In this document: piece after piece, positions 8,356-17,505 of the stretch
Layout: every line of letters begins with the position of its first letter
Position numbering within the stretch: position 1 is the stretch's first letter
Source: Sulfuricurvum sp.
GTDB taxonomy: Bacteria > Campylobacterota > Campylobacteria > Campylobacterales > Sulfurimonadaceae
Direction: 5' to 3'
NCBI GenBank assembly: GCA_024635855.1
Contig: JAGXHZ010000142.1
Location: forward strand, 1 to 34,520
DNA: 34,520 bases
The notes under the pieces: model-generated
The model's database searches: none
What the model was told of the DNA's origin: nothing
What the model saw: the letters and a program-made list of their open reading frames with translations, nothing else
Made by a program: the position numbers and the translations under genes

Positions 8356-8837
8356 GAGGGAAACGCCTCTTTCAATTTCTGATAAATCCGCTCAAAATCA
8401 GTAGAATAAACTCTCGTTTGAGCGATCGAAGTGATAAAGTTCGTGTCTCGTTCCCATCGCGGGACGAGGTGAAGATGAATGTGCTCTGCTATTCCAGCGC
8501 CCCCTGCTTTTCCCAAATTCATGCCGATATTTACCCCATGTGCTCCCAAAGACTCTTTAAGCATTCTAACGCCCCGTTGCGCCAATGCAGTAATGTGCAG
8601 CCATGTGTCTGGATCAAGAGATTCAAGGGCATCCGTGTGATGATGTGGGATAATCATAAAATGACCCGGAGTATACGGATAACGGTTCATGACGATAAAA
8701 CAATGTTCATCACGGTAAAGCACGTGATGTTCTTCATCTAGCTCAGAATTTTCACTGATATGACAAAAAACACACCCCTGTGTTTTTGCTCCCGCTATGT
8801 ACTCATTACGCCATGGCGCATATAAAGTATTTTCCAT
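8343..8837 (-). CDS. HIT-family nucleotide hydrolase/transferase
   Basis: About 164 residues. The histidine-triad active site is HIHLHLV near the C-terminus, and CVFCHI at residues ~22-27 is the zinc-binding pair common in this branch. The family cleaves nucleotide phosphoramidates or diadenosine polyphosphates; the substrate cannot be told from sequence. The ATG at 8837 is chosen because GGGAGAGG (8850-8843) sits five bases before it. The upstream ATG at 8852 would swallow that site. It follows murF by 94 bases that contain hairpins, so it may be only loosely coupled to that operon. The 3' end overlaps the OmpA-family gene tail to tail. Confidence 0.92.
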   Translation of the reverse strand: MENTLYAPWRNEYIAGAKTQGCVFCHISENSELDEEHHVLYRDEHCFIVMNRYPYTPGHFMIIPHHHTDALESLDPDTWLHITALAQRGVRMLKESLGAHGVNIGMNLGKAGGAGIAEHIHLHLVPRWERDTNFITSIAQTRVYSTDFERIYQKLKEAFPSYLI

Positions 8838-8854
8838 CAAAACCTCTCCCATCT

Positions 8855-8917
8855 GCCTCTAAAGAGGCAAGCTTTAGTGCCTTAGCGGCAAGCGTAGTCA
8901 AGCGGGGCTTTTGCTCC
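8855..8917. repeat. Cluster of short hairpins between murF and the HIT gene
   Basis: Three small inverted repeats follow each other: GCCTCT-AA-AGAGGC (8855-8868), TGCC-TTAGC-GGCA (8878-8890) and GGGGC-TTTT-GCTCC (8904-8917, one wobble pair). None is followed by a T-run on the minus strand, so this is not a standard terminator. The first lies just upstream of the HIT ribosome binding site and could influence translation or RNA stability. The block may be a dispersed genomic repeat. Confidence 0.5.
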
Positions 8918-8931
8918 GATTGACGTTCAAA

Positions 8932-10371
8932 TCAAATGAAGTTCGGTGCATCGTTGGCAAAGAGAATAATATCCCCCGACCTTGTCACTTCACCTAGAGT
9001 CTTAACCATTTGAGTTTTGTCACTTAGCATTATCACTTCAGAGACTTTCAACTCTTTTTCAAACTGCACCGCATTAAGAGCGCCCGTAATAATGGCAATA
9101 TCAAACACATGATTGATAGCCTCAATAAGCTCGGAGTTAAGTTCATCTGTACTCTCTACCAGTCCCGGAGTGACAATCACTTTGCGTCCAGTGTGCAAAG
9201 AGCACAAGCGCACTCCCTCAAGCATCCCGTCAATATTACCATTATATCCATCATCGAGAATAATCTTCCCCCCTGCATCAATACGCTCTAACCGATGTTC
9301 AACACTTTTGAGATTTTTAACCGCTTCGATCATTTCATCGCTGCTCATTCCCAATTCATCGGCGATTAACAGTGCTGCATTGATATTCATCGTTTGAAAT
9401 CCACCCAGCACTGAAGTATGAAAATGATGGGACTGATTCCCCAGCAACAAATCAAAATCCGTTCCCGATAGTGTCGCATCAAGATTTAAAATTCCATCCC
9501 CAAAGAAGATTACTTTTTCGTGTGGCACGTCTGTTACCGACGTATGAATAAAGGCTCGTTTGAGTCGGTTAGAGTGGATAATCTCGAGTTTTGTCTGTTG
9601 GATACGCTCTAAGGTTTTAAAATATTCCAAATGCTGAGGTCCTACTTTTCCTATGACCACGATTTGAGGATTAAGGAGCTGTGTAATCGCATAAATATCA
9701 CCGATTTCACGTGCTCCTGCTTCACAGATATAGACTTGGGTATTCGCGGGAAGTGATTCATTGACATCACGGATAATACCGCCAAGCGTATTGACACTGC
9801 GCGGCGTAGCGTAGACGTTAAATTTTGATGCAAGTATCTGCGCGATAAAGTTTTTCATAGACGTTTTGCCATAGCTTCCCGTTACACATATAATAGTGAG
9901 TTCCGGCATGGAAACTATTTTTTTCTTCGCTTCTCGTTTGTACGTTTCAAATAAGAACTTTTCGGTTACCCACGAAAGTGCATACGTCAATACCAATGGA
10001 GCGAAAACGCTATAGGTTTCACTTAAGCATGTTAGGGTAAAAATGACATTTAAAAAAAAGCTGAGTGAAAAAAGGAGGATTAAAAATCGCTTCACCCGCC
10101 ACGTCAAGACCAGTTTTTTATCGAGTTTAATATGCCATAGAGCCAACAAAGGAAGATAAACCACCAAAACAAATGGCGCATACGTCCCTAAAACGTAATA
10201 AAGAATAAAAGGGATGACAAAATAAATGGCATGCCACCACGATTTATGATGACGAAGCACCACCCGCTCGATACGATAATCGTACCATTGAAGATTGGTA
10301 ATCAAATACCACCCCAATGCCATGACAAAAATGATGTTGCTTACAAAAGCAATTAACTGCATATTATCCAT
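8932..10371 (-). CDS. murF: UDP-MurNAc-tripeptide--D-Ala-D-Ala ligase (MurF) with membrane N-terminus
   Basis: A 479-residue Mur ligase that adds D-Ala-D-Ala to the UDP-MurNAc-tripeptide, the last cytoplasmic precursor step. The ATP-binding loop is TGSYGKTS at 164-171. NMNINAALL-type and HRLERIDAGGKIILDDGYNG motifs mark the central and C-terminal ligase domains. Residues 1-140 do not look like the usual UDP-binding domain. They hold four or five hydrophobic helices (around 5-25, 47-80, 94-114, 121-137), so the enzyme is probably membrane-anchored. I recall the same layout in Campylobacter MurF. It overlaps the hydrolase gene by one base and lies in the same operon as ddl, which makes its D-Ala-D-Ala substrate. 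Confidence 0.9.
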   Translation of the reverse strand: MDNMQLIAFVSNIIFVMALGWYLITNLQWYDYRIERVVLRHHKSWWHAIYFVIPFILYYVLGTYAPFVLVVYLPLLALWHIKLDKKLVLTWRVKRFLILLFSLSFFLNVIFTLTCLSETYSVFAPLVLTYALSWVTEKFLFETYKREAKKKIVSMPELTIICVTGSYGKTSMKNFIAQILASKFNVYATPRSVNTLGGIIRDVNESLPANTQVYICEAGAREIGDIYAITQLLNPQIVVIGKVGPQHLEYFKTLERIQQTKLEIIHSNRLKRAFIHTSVTDVPHEKVIFFGDGILNLDATLSGTDFDLLLGNQSHHFHTSVLGGFQTMNINAALLIADELGMSSDEMIEAVKNLKSVEHRLERIDAGGKIILDDGYNGNIDGMLEGVRLCSLHTGRKVIVTPGLVESTDELNSELIEAINHVFDIAIITGALNAVQFEKELKVSEVIMLSDKTQMVKTLGEVTRSGDIILFANDAPNFI

Positions 10372-11099
10372 TATTTATTTTCTCCTATACTTTTCTCAAT
10401 CTCATCTGCAATCCGTTGTCCCTCTTTAAAAAGAAAGTAGTGATCCCCCTCGTACGCCACCAATCGTGAATCTGCAATCAGTGTATATATCACTTCACCC
10501 GTCCATAATGGCGTTGCCGTGTCCGTTGTTCCAAAACACAGTAGCGCCTTATTTTTAAATGCTTTAAAGTGCTCACTAAAATCTTCGTTGACAACATTTT
10601 TGAACGTTTGATACATCGACTCGGACATTCCTGCTGCATCGGGAGAAACGAAAAAACGACGTAACGACGTCAATCCTGACAATTTTAATAGTTTAAAAAG
10701 TGCAATTTTAGCTCGTATTTTAAATGCTTTTGGGACTAATATGCCTGCTGATGCGACTAATACCAAAAGATCAGGGTTGAGAAGCGTGGCTACCTTTCCA
10801 CCGAAAGAATGCCCCAAAACGATATGTTTATGTGCACCGATTTCACGTAAAAGAAGTTCCATAATAGCGGCGTAATCTTGTGTCGTGAGGGAAACATCAC
10901 AACTGCTCGACCCAAATCCGGGCATATCGATGTAAATGTGACGAAAATCGGAAAGAGTGCGTCCAAAAGCTTGCTTCATCAACGCCTTCGATGAACCCCA
11001 TCCGTGTAAAAAAATAATCTCTCTCTTCTTTGAAGGATTGAGAACTTCATAGCTAATGGCAAATCCATTGCCCTTATAGAGGAACGACTTTACTGCCAC
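10371..11099 (-). CDS. Alpha/beta-hydrolase, function unassigned
   Basis: A 242-residue alpha/beta-hydrolase. The oxyanion motif is HGWGSS at 32-37, the nucleophile elbow GHSFGG puts Ser98 at the centre, Asp193 lies in GTTDTATPLW, and His220 in EGDHYFLF completes a plausible triad. There is no signal peptide, so it is cytoplasmic. It starts at GTG (11099), two bases after the ddl stop, and its own stop overlaps murF by one base. Lying between two peptidoglycan genes, it may act on a cell-wall or acyl intermediate, but no substrate can be read from the sequence. The same slot is filled by a hydrolase in Campylobacter, as I remember it. Confidence 0.85.
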   Translation of the reverse strand: MAVKSFLYKGNGFAISYEVLNPSKKREIIFLHGWGSSKALMKQAFGRTLSDFRHIYIDMPGFGSSSCDVSLTTQDYAAIMELLLREIGAHKHIVLGHSFGGKVATLLNPDLLVLVASAGILVPKAFKIRAKIALFKLLKLSGLTSLRRFFVSPDAAGMSESMYQTFKNVVNEDFSEHFKAFKNKALLCFGTTDTATPLWTGEVIYTLIADSRLVAYEGDHYFLFKEGQRIADEIEKSIGENK

Positions 11100-11101
11100 G
11101 T

Positions 11102-12139
11102 TTATTTGCCCTTAGCTTGTGAGATAGAGTGAATGTAATCGTACTGTACTCGAATCTCTTTTTTAGCAGGGAGAGAGGCTAAAAGTTTTGTGATGGAAGC
11201 GCTAAAATCTTCAAAAAGATAGTTTGCCATCGAACCCGGAATAGGATTGACCTCATTGAGATACACTTCACCCTCAATTTCAAAGAAATCACAACGAATC
11301 AAAGCACCCTCAAATAACGGAGTATAAATCGTTTTAAACGCGGCTTGGAGCTGTTGTACGAGAGCTTCAGGAATCGATGCCTCCGCTACGGTGCTGGAAC
11401 GAGAAAAATCAAGATATTTTTTTTCAAAATCCAAAAACTCTGCTTTTTGAGGTTCTTCCACGATGGAGTAGGTAATCTCTCCACGCGCACTGAAACCGGC
11501 TAGATTATATTCTTTTACTCCGCTGATAAACGGTTCAATCAGCATTACCTCATCAAATTCAAATCCAACATCTAAAGCATAATCAAGTTCACTTTGCTCA
11601 CGAACAATACTGACCCCAATAGAGCTTCCAAGTCGGGAAGGTTTCACAATAAACGGATAGGGTGTAACAATCGCATTGCGTTTATCTTGTGTGATAGCCG
11701 CAAAAGGGAGAGTTTTAATCCCTAATGAAGGTGCAAGCCATTTAGTGTAATGCTTGTCAAAGCTAAGCATAGATGCCTCTTTACGAGGTCCGATAAATGA
11801 GATTCCATAAAAATCAAGCAATGCCGCGATAGTGCCGTCTTCACCATCTCCGCCATGGATAAGATTCAAAATTGGCATGGTATGCATTTTGGAACCGAAC
11901 ATTCCTCGCTGCTCAAATCCGCCTTTAACGAGAGAGATTTGAGGCATTTTAAGATGTTCTCCGCGAGAGAAAGTAATCGCTTTCATCTTGGAGCCTTCCA
12001 CGAGATAAAAACGGTGATCTTGGTCACAAAAGATAAAACTTAAATCAAACCCTTTGAGCTTTCCTTTGACGGTAATGGCACTAACGATACTAATTTCGTG
12101 CTCAAAACTGGCACCTCCGAATAAAATGGCTAATTTCAT
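11102..12139 (-). CDS. ddl: D-alanine--D-alanine ligase
   Basis: A 345-residue ATP-grasp enzyme joining two D-alanines for peptidoglycan. Signature 1 is present (HGGDGEDGTIAALLDFYGI), with PFIVKPSRLGSSIGVS for ATP binding and NEVNPIPGSMANYLFED for the metal-binding C-terminal signature. The N-terminus (MKLAILFGGASFEHEISIVS) is typical and fixes the start. It lies 15 bases after ruvA and two bases before the hydrolase gene. Together with murF it supplies and uses the dipeptide. Length is normal for the Campylobacterota form. Confidence 0.96.
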   Translation of the reverse strand: MKLAILFGGASFEHEISIVSAITVKGKLKGFDLSFIFCDQDHRFYLVEGSKMKAITFSRGEHLKMPQISLVKGGFEQRGMFGSKMHTMPILNLIHGGDGEDGTIAALLDFYGISFIGPRKEASMLSFDKHYTKWLAPSLGIKTLPFAAITQDKRNAIVTPYPFIVKPSRLGSSIGVSIVREQSELDYALDVGFEFDEVMLIEPFISGVKEYNLAGFSARGEITYSIVEEPQKAEFLDFEKKYLDFSRSSTVAEASIPEALVQQLQAAFKTIYTPLFEGALIRCDFFEIEGEVYLNEVNPIPGSMANYLFEDFSASITKLLASLPAKKEIRVQYDYIHSISQAKGK

Positions 12140-12154
12140 TGTTACTAATCCTTA

Positions 12155-12718
12155 TTAAAATTTTTGTAGTTGTTTTAACGCTTCTTTGACAAGCGTGGGG
12201 GTATCAGTCGCACTGCACCGGCTTAGAGCGGTAACTATCTGCTCTTTTTTAAATCCGAGTGACTCTAGCGCCATTAACGCCTCACTTGAAGCACTGCTGA
12301 CAAAGGATTCCCCCTGAAGTAAAATTGCATCAAAGCCTGCAAGCTCGACCATAATCCGTGCTGCACTCTTAGGTCCTATTCCCGGAACTTTTTTCAAAGC
12401 ATTCACATCTTTAGATGAAATAATACCCGCAAACTGCTCCGGCGTAAAGGTGGAACAAATAGCGAGAGCCGCTTTTGGACCGATTCCGTTGATTTTAAGC
12501 ATTCCCTCAAAGAGCGTTTTTTCACTTTTTTGAGAAAATCCATACAATTGTTGCGCATCCTCACGAATAATATGACTGATGTGCAACTTTACATTTTCTT
12601 TATTTAACGTTGAAAAGGTATGTAAACTGATAAATACTTCATAAATAACCCCATTGACCTCTAAATGAAGTTTGCTTGGCTCTTTATGATCGATATTTCC
12701 GATTAGTCCTACTATCAT
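12155..12718 (-). CDS. ruvA: Holliday junction DNA helicase subunit RuvA
   Basis: A 187-residue RuvA, which binds four-way junctions and loads the RuvB motor during recombination repair. The N-terminal OB-fold opens [20 protein letters not shown]. Two helix-hairpin-helix motifs follow ([14 protein letters not shown] and [19 protein letters not shown]), and domain III, which contacts RuvB, ends the protein ([20 protein letters not shown]). Its ATG overlaps the stop of the fapA-like gene in an ATGA. RuvB and RuvC are not in the window, as is usual for this phylum. Confidence 0.96.
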   Translation of the reverse strand: MIVGLIGNIDHKEPSKLHLEVNGVIYEVFISLHTFSTLNKENVKLHISHIIREDAQQLYGFSQKSEKTLFEGMLKINGIGPKAALAICSTFTPEQFAGIISSKDVNALKKVPGIGPKSAARIMVELAGFDAILLQGESFVSSASSEALMALESLGFKKEQIVTALSRCSATDTPTLVKEALKQLQKF

Positions 12719-14622
12719 TTACTCAAGACCTTAATAGTAAATTCACCATCTTTATCTTCGTGCAATCCCAAAATATTTTCATCACTGTTATCCGATGGAA
12801 AATACGTTACATCGATACACGGCTCAATCAGTTTGAAAACAACTTCATTATAGTTACGCCAGCGATCATGGTTAATAATACGTGCATCGAAAATTTCATT
12901 TTGCAATGATTTATAATGGTTACTAATGAGGGCAAGATACGATTCTTTTTCAGCAAATTCATCATGTAATGCTTCAAGCTTGCGTCTAAACTGCAAAAAC
13001 TGCTGATATTTTTGAGCATATACGGAAGGGGGAACAATATTATTTCGCTTGTAGTGAAGTAATTTTTGTTTAATATCTTCATATGCATTCTTGTTCTCTT
13101 TCATCGTCTGTTCATACTCTAAAAGCTCTTTTTCAACGCTATCAAGTACTTTTTTGGCTTCTTTTATTTTTATTTTTTCCGCATCTAAAAAATCACGTGA
13201 TTCATTCAAGAGAGGATCGATCGTTAAAACATTTTCCCCACCCTGAAGCTTTTTAATTTCAATAGTTTTAGAAGCAGTCAATTTCGTATGTGATCCCAAT
13301 AATTCAATAAAAATCTCTTTCGCACGTACTTTTCCACCAACAGCTTGGGTAATGAAAACCCGATCCCCTTCAACCTCACCATGCTCAAGTCGGGTGATAT
13401 GAATTTCTTTTCCGTACGCTTTGCCTTTGTGAATATTAATCGACAATTCATCCGCAATAACGGTAGCACTACTATGGACTTGTCCCTCGATGGTTGCTTT
13501 ATTTGCAGTAATCTTGGCTTCTGCCCCTACATTTCCTTCGATATTGATGACATTTACCGTTACCGCCATTCCGGTGCCTATGGCATCTTTGAGGGAGTCT
13601 TTTTCCTTGACATTAATGGATACATCCGCGTCAAGTTCGGTATCAATAGATCCAGTAGAACGAAAACTAATCTCACTAACATCCATTTCGCTCTTGATAT
13701 CATACATCCCGCCTTCGAATGTCACATATCCTCCAACACACGCATAAAACCCTACTGTTTTTTCGCTCTCTTCACGTCTGATTTTCTCAGTAGTGGTAAA
13801 GGTAGGCTCATTGCGAATAACGGGTTCTTTAGGAATAATGACTTCACCTCGAACATTGCGACCTACTGTTCCCTTAATCGGTTTAATGTATTCAATCAAT
13901 AAATCATCTTTCACTACGCTTACGATATAGCCGCGCTTAGCGTAATTCACCCTGCCCTCTTCATCCATATCTTGATGTTTTTTATCATAATGTAATATGA
14001 GCTTATCATCAATTGTCAAAATAGGTTCGAAGCCTTCCGCAACAATATAACGCTCTTGGGTTTCAAATTTATACCTTCCATTGATTCTTATTTTTGCAAT
14101 AATCTCAAACAAATTGGAAAGCATCATTGAATCAAACATACCGATAAATAAATTAGCTCTGAGCTTTTTCTTTTTGATGAGTTCAAAAAAAGCACTCTCA
14201 AAAGTTTCATCGTAAGTCGCTGCACTTCCCGCTTTGATCGTCAAATAAATTTTACACAGTGTCCCATTTCCGGCAATAGAGAGATCCAACGAATCCAAAG
14301 GACCGGCTTGTGTTATACTAAAAATTTCTACTTCATAAATTTGTTTGAGTTCAAATTTCGGATTTAGGTACATCTCTTCGCTAATATCCTCAATCTCCTG
14401 AGCATCGACTTCTATCCAATCGTCACCATCTGTGAGAAGACGAATAAAAGTTTGTGTGTCCAAAAGTCTGAAATCAAGCGATTTAATGGATACTTTATGG
14501 TTCGCAGCGATACTCATCAACTCTTTGGCAACATTACTTGTCCGAACAACAATGGAAGGTATCTGAGATGAAACATTGGACAATTCGGTTTTTTTTGCAA
14601 ACAATGCCATCAAAGCCCCCAT
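12715..14622 (-). CDS. FapA/DUF342-family protein
   Basis: A 635-residue protein. The middle (about 230-460) has the FapA/DUF342 beta-solenoid pattern: [19 protein letters not shown], then [13 protein letters not shown], followed by repeated short strands such as [21 protein letters not shown] coiled coil covers about 485-595 ([19 protein letters not shown]). There is no membrane helix, so it is cytoplasmic. The family is annotated as flagellar assembly protein A, though its biochemical role is poorly known. It is the first gene of the ruvA-ddl-hydrolase-murF operon and is divergent from murJ. A second ATG at 14610, preceded by GGGGG, may be the true start because no ribosome site precedes 14622. 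Confidence 0.82.
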   Translation of the reverse strand: MGALMALFAKKTELSNVSSQIPSIVVRTSNVAKELMSIAANHKVSIKSLDFRLLDTQTFIRLLTDGDDWIEVDAQEIEDISEEMYLNPKFELKQIYEVEIFSITQAGPLDSLDLSIAGNGTLCKIYLTIKAGSAATYDETFESAFFELIKKKKLRANLFIGMFDSMMLSNLFEIIAKIRINGRYKFETQERYIVAEGFEPILTIDDKLILHYDKKHQDMDEEGRVNYAKRGYIVSVVKDDLLIEYIKPIKGTVGRNVRGEVIIPKEPVIRNEPTFTTTEKIRREESEKTVGFYACVGGYVTFEGGMYDIKSEMDVSEISFRSTGSIDTELDADVSINVKEKDSLKDAIGTGMAVTVNVINIEGNVGAEAKITANKATIEGQVHSSATVIADELSINIHKGKAYGKEIHITRLEHGEVEGDRVFITQAVGGKVRAKEIFIELLGSHTKLTASKTIEIKKLQGGENVLTIDPLLNESRDFLDAEKIKIKEAKKVLDSVEKELLEYEQTMKENKNAYEDIKQKLLHYKRNNIVPPSVYAQKYQQFLQFRRKLEALHDEFAEKESYLALISNHYKSLQNEIFDARIINHDRWRNYNEVVFKLIEPCIDVTYFPSDNSDENILGLHEDKDGEFTIKVLSK

Positions 14623-14693
14623 TTAAATAATTAGCTATTTTAATCACATATCGGTTAAACTTACGTAAATTTTAAAAAACGGTCTTCTAATCT

Positions 14694-16097
14694 ATGTTCA
14701 AATCCGTATTTTCCAACTCTTTTGGTATTCTCATCTCACGTGTCACAGGTTTGGGCAGAGATATTTTAATGACCTCTGTTTTGGGTGCAAATATGTGGAG
14801 TGACATTTTTTTAATGGCATTCAAATTCCCCAACCTCTTTCGCCGTATTTTTGCGGAAGGATCATTCACCCAAAGCTTTATGCCTTCTTACATAGCATCA
14901 GGACAAAAAAGTGTCTTTGCGGTAGCTATTTTCATCCGCTTTATGGCATTCATCGTCGCTTTATCCTTTTTAGTCACCCTCTTTCCTGAATTTTTTACAA
15001 AACTTTTAGCGTGGGACTGGAATGCAGATTTAATCTCTAAAACTGCCCCCCTTACAACCATTAACTTTTGGTACTTGGACCTCATCTTTATTGTCACCTT
15101 TTTAGGGACACTGTTGCAACACAAAGAACATTTTTTTACGACCGCTTTTTCAACCGTTTGGCTCAATATCGCGATGATTACAGCGCTTATTCTTTTCAGC
15201 AAAAGCGATCCGAAAACCATCGTTTATGCCCTCAGCTTTTCGATTCTCATTGGTGGATTATTTCAGGTACTCACCCATCTCTATTCTATACGTCGTCAAG
15301 GATTAATGAAAATTTTGATTGGTGGATGGAAATATCGAAAAACCAAAGATGTAAAAGCTGAAGAGTCCAAATTTGGCTCTCTCTTTTTCCCCTCGCTTTT
15401 GGGTAACTCCACCGCACAAATTGCCTCATTTATTGATACAAGTTTGGCTTCATTTTTAGCCGCTGGTTCAGTATCGTATCTTTTTTATGCCAACCGTGTT
15501 TTTCAACTCCCCTTTGCCATCATCGCACTGGCCATCACTACCGCATTATTTCCCACCATCGCAAAAGCAATCAAAAACGAAAATCACACCCTAGCCTATC
15601 AAAACCTTCACAAATCATTTTGGCTGTTGAGTGCGTTACTTGGGCTCTCCGTTTTGGGTGGAATGCTCTTAGCGGAACCTATCATCTGGCTGTTGTTTGA
15701 GAGAGGTAATTTCACGATACAAGACACTCATAATACCGCAGATGTTTTGGTGATGTATATGGTCGGACTGATTCCATTCGGACTGGCAAAGCTTTTTTCT
15801 CTGTATCTCTATGCTATGCACAAACACCTCAAAGCCGCCAAAATAGCGGGAATATCGCTCATTATCAATCTTATTTTCTCTCTCTTGCTTATGCATCCTA
15901 TGGGAGCAGCCGGATTAGCCTTGGCTGGGAGTATCGGCGGAGCGGTACAGCTTATCCTTACCGCTAGAGAGATAGGGTGGGGAATCGTATTTAATCTGTT
16001 AAAAACCAAATACAGTCTCTATTTTATCCTCGGAGTGGGAACTTTTGGGGTATTATTTTACAATCTAAACCATTTTTTACTGAACTTAATACGATAA
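14694..16097 (+). CDS. murJ: Lipid II flippase MurJ
   Basis: A 467-residue polytopic protein with about 13-14 hydrophobic helices. The N-terminus is diagnostic for MurJ/MviN (FSNSFGILISRVTGLGRDIL, followed by FKFPNLFRRIFAEGSF). It flips undecaprenyl-linked disaccharide-pentapeptide across the inner membrane. The N-terminal match fixes the start although no clear ribosome site is present. It is divergent from the fapA-like gene with 71 bases between them and is followed by cysS after 10 bases. Functionally it continues the pathway served by ddl and murF on the opposite strand. Confidence 0.95.
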   Translation: MFKSVFSNSFGILISRVTGLGRDILMTSVLGANMWSDIFLMAFKFPNLFRRIFAEGSFTQSFMPSYIASGQKSVFAVAIFIRFMAFIVALSFLVTLFPEFFTKLLAWDWNADLISKTAPLTTINFWYLDLIFIVTFLGTLLQHKEHFFTTAFSTVWLNIAMITALILFSKSDPKTIVYALSFSILIGGLFQVLTHLYSIRRQGLMKILIGGWKYRKTKDVKAEESKFGSLFFPSLLGNSTAQIASFIDTSLASFLAAGSVSYLFYANRVFQLPFAIIALAITTALFPTIAKAIKNENHTLAYQNLHKSFWLLSALLGLSVLGGMLLAEPIIWLLFERGNFTIQDTHNTADVLVMYMVGLIPFGLAKLFSLYLYAMHKHLKAAKIAGISLIINLIFSLLLMHPMGAAGLALAGSIGGAVQLILTAREIGWGIVFNLLKTKYSLYFILGVGTFGVLFYNLNHFLLNLIR

Positions 16098-16107
16098 AAG
16101 AGAGACT

Positions 16108-17505
16108 ATGTTACTTTATGACAGTGTGAAAAAAACCAAACTAGAATTCAAATCACTTATAGAAGGGAAAGTCTCCCTTTATGTCTGTGGTCCTACTGTA
16201 TACGATGATGCCCATTTAGGACACGCCAAAAGTGCACTGGTATTTGATCTCTTACGACGGGTATTGGAAGCAGATGGATATGAGGTTACCTACGCACGCA
16301 ACATTACCGATATTGACGATAAAATCATCAACAAAGCACGAGAATTGGGAGTCACTACCAACGAGATTGCCACTCGCTATACTGCCGCCTACCATCAAGA
16401 TATGAATGCCATAGGAATTCGTCCTCCAACGCTTGAGCCCAAAGCGACCGAATCAATCGATGCAATGGCTGAGATGATTCAAAAACTTCTTGATAAAAAA
16501 CACGCCTATACTATCAGCAACGGTGATATCTATTTTGATACCGCAAGCGATAAAAACTACCTCACTCTCTCCAACCGCCAAAGCAATGAAACGATCAGCC
16601 GTGTCGAAAAAGTCAGTGAAAAACGCTCTGAAGCTGATTTTGCCCTTTGGAAAGCGGTTCATGATGACAGTGTCGCATTTGACTCTTCCTTCGGTCGCGG
16701 ACGCCCCGGATGGCATTTGGAGTGTTCGGCGATGATTGAGCGGTATGTGCGTCAAGGTGAAGGAAAATACGCTATCGACATTCATGGAGGCGGTGCGGAT
16801 TTGCTCTTTCCCCATCACGAAAATGAAGCAGCCCAAACACGCTGTGCTACGAACCATGAACTCGCAGCCTACTGGATGCACAACGGTTTTGTCACCATTG
16901 ACGGTGAAAAGATGTCCAAAAGTTTAGGAAACAGCTTCTTCCTCAAAGATGCCCTAAAAGTCTACAATGGTGAAGTGCTCCGTTTTTATCTCACCAGTAC
17001 CCATTACCGAGGCGATTTTAACTTCAATGAAGAAGACCTTATTGCCTCCAAAAAACGGCTCGATCGCCTTTATCGTCTGAAAAAGAGACTTTTTGGACTG
17101 GATACACCTGAAATTAAAACCGATTTCAACGTATCCCTTTTGGAAGTTTTGAATGATGATTTGAATGTTTCAAAAGCTTATGCTTTGATTGATGAACTTA
17201 TTGCGTACGCTAACGATGCACTTGATACGAATCCTAAAGACAAAGTGTATCGTCAATCGCTCCTCTCATCCTTGTCATTCATTGAAACCGTATTGGGATT
17301 TGGAGGGCAAAACCCCTTTGAATATTTTCAATTCGGATTGGATCAAGCGGTAAAAATAAAAATAAATAATCTTATTACCCAACGTAACATTGCCAAAAAA
17401 GAAAAAGATTTTGCAACATCGGATGCGATTCGTGATGAGCTTACCGCATTAGGAATATCCATTATGGATACACCGCAGGGAACATTTTGGGAGAGTCGAA
17501 ATTGA
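16108..17505 (+). CDS. cysS: Cysteinyl-tRNA synthetase
   Basis: A 465-residue class I synthetase that charges tRNA-Cys. CGPTVYDDAHLGH places the zinc-binding Cys27 next to the HIGH-type motif at 36-39. WHLECSAM and HGGGADLLFPHHENEAAQT supply the other zinc and cysteine-recognition residues, and KMSKS lies at 268-272. Length is typical. AGAGAG precedes the ATG. Its TGA overlaps the TTG start of msbA, so the two are coupled in translation. Confidence 0.97.
   Translation: MLLYDSVKKTKLEFKSLIEGKVSLYVCGPTVYDDAHLGHAKSALVFDLLRRVLEADGYEVTYARNITDIDDKIINKARELGVTTNEIATRYTAAYHQDMNAIGIRPPTLEPKATESIDAMAEMIQKLLDKKHAYTISNGDIYFDTASDKNYLTLSNRQSNETISRVEKVSEKRSEADFALWKAVHDDSVAFDSSFGRGRPGWHLECSAMIERYVRQGEGKYAIDIHGGGADLLFPHHENEAAQTRCATNHELAAYWMHNGFVTIDGEKMSKSLGNSFFLKDALKVYNGEVLRFYLTSTHYRGDFNFNEEDLIASKKRLDRLYRLKKRLFGLDTPEIKTDFNVSLLEVLNDDLNVSKAYALIDELIAYANDALDTNPKDKVYRQSLLSSLSFIETVLGFGGQNPFEYFQFGLDQAVKIKINNLITQRNIAKKEKDFATSDAIRDELTALGISIMDTPQGTFWESRN

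Noticed and set aside
8838..8852. Longer HIT protein from ATG 8852
   Set aside because: The extra codons consist of the GGGAGAGG ribosome site for ATG 8837 and add no family residues.
15068..15361. Plus-strand frames inside murJ, cysS, msbA and other core genes
   Set aside because: They are out-of-frame shadows of genes with full motif support and show no family features of their own.
17487..17501. msbA start at TTG 17487
   Set aside because: GGGAGAG would then be coding. TTG 17502 is correctly spaced from it and overlaps the cysS stop, like other junctions in this operon.
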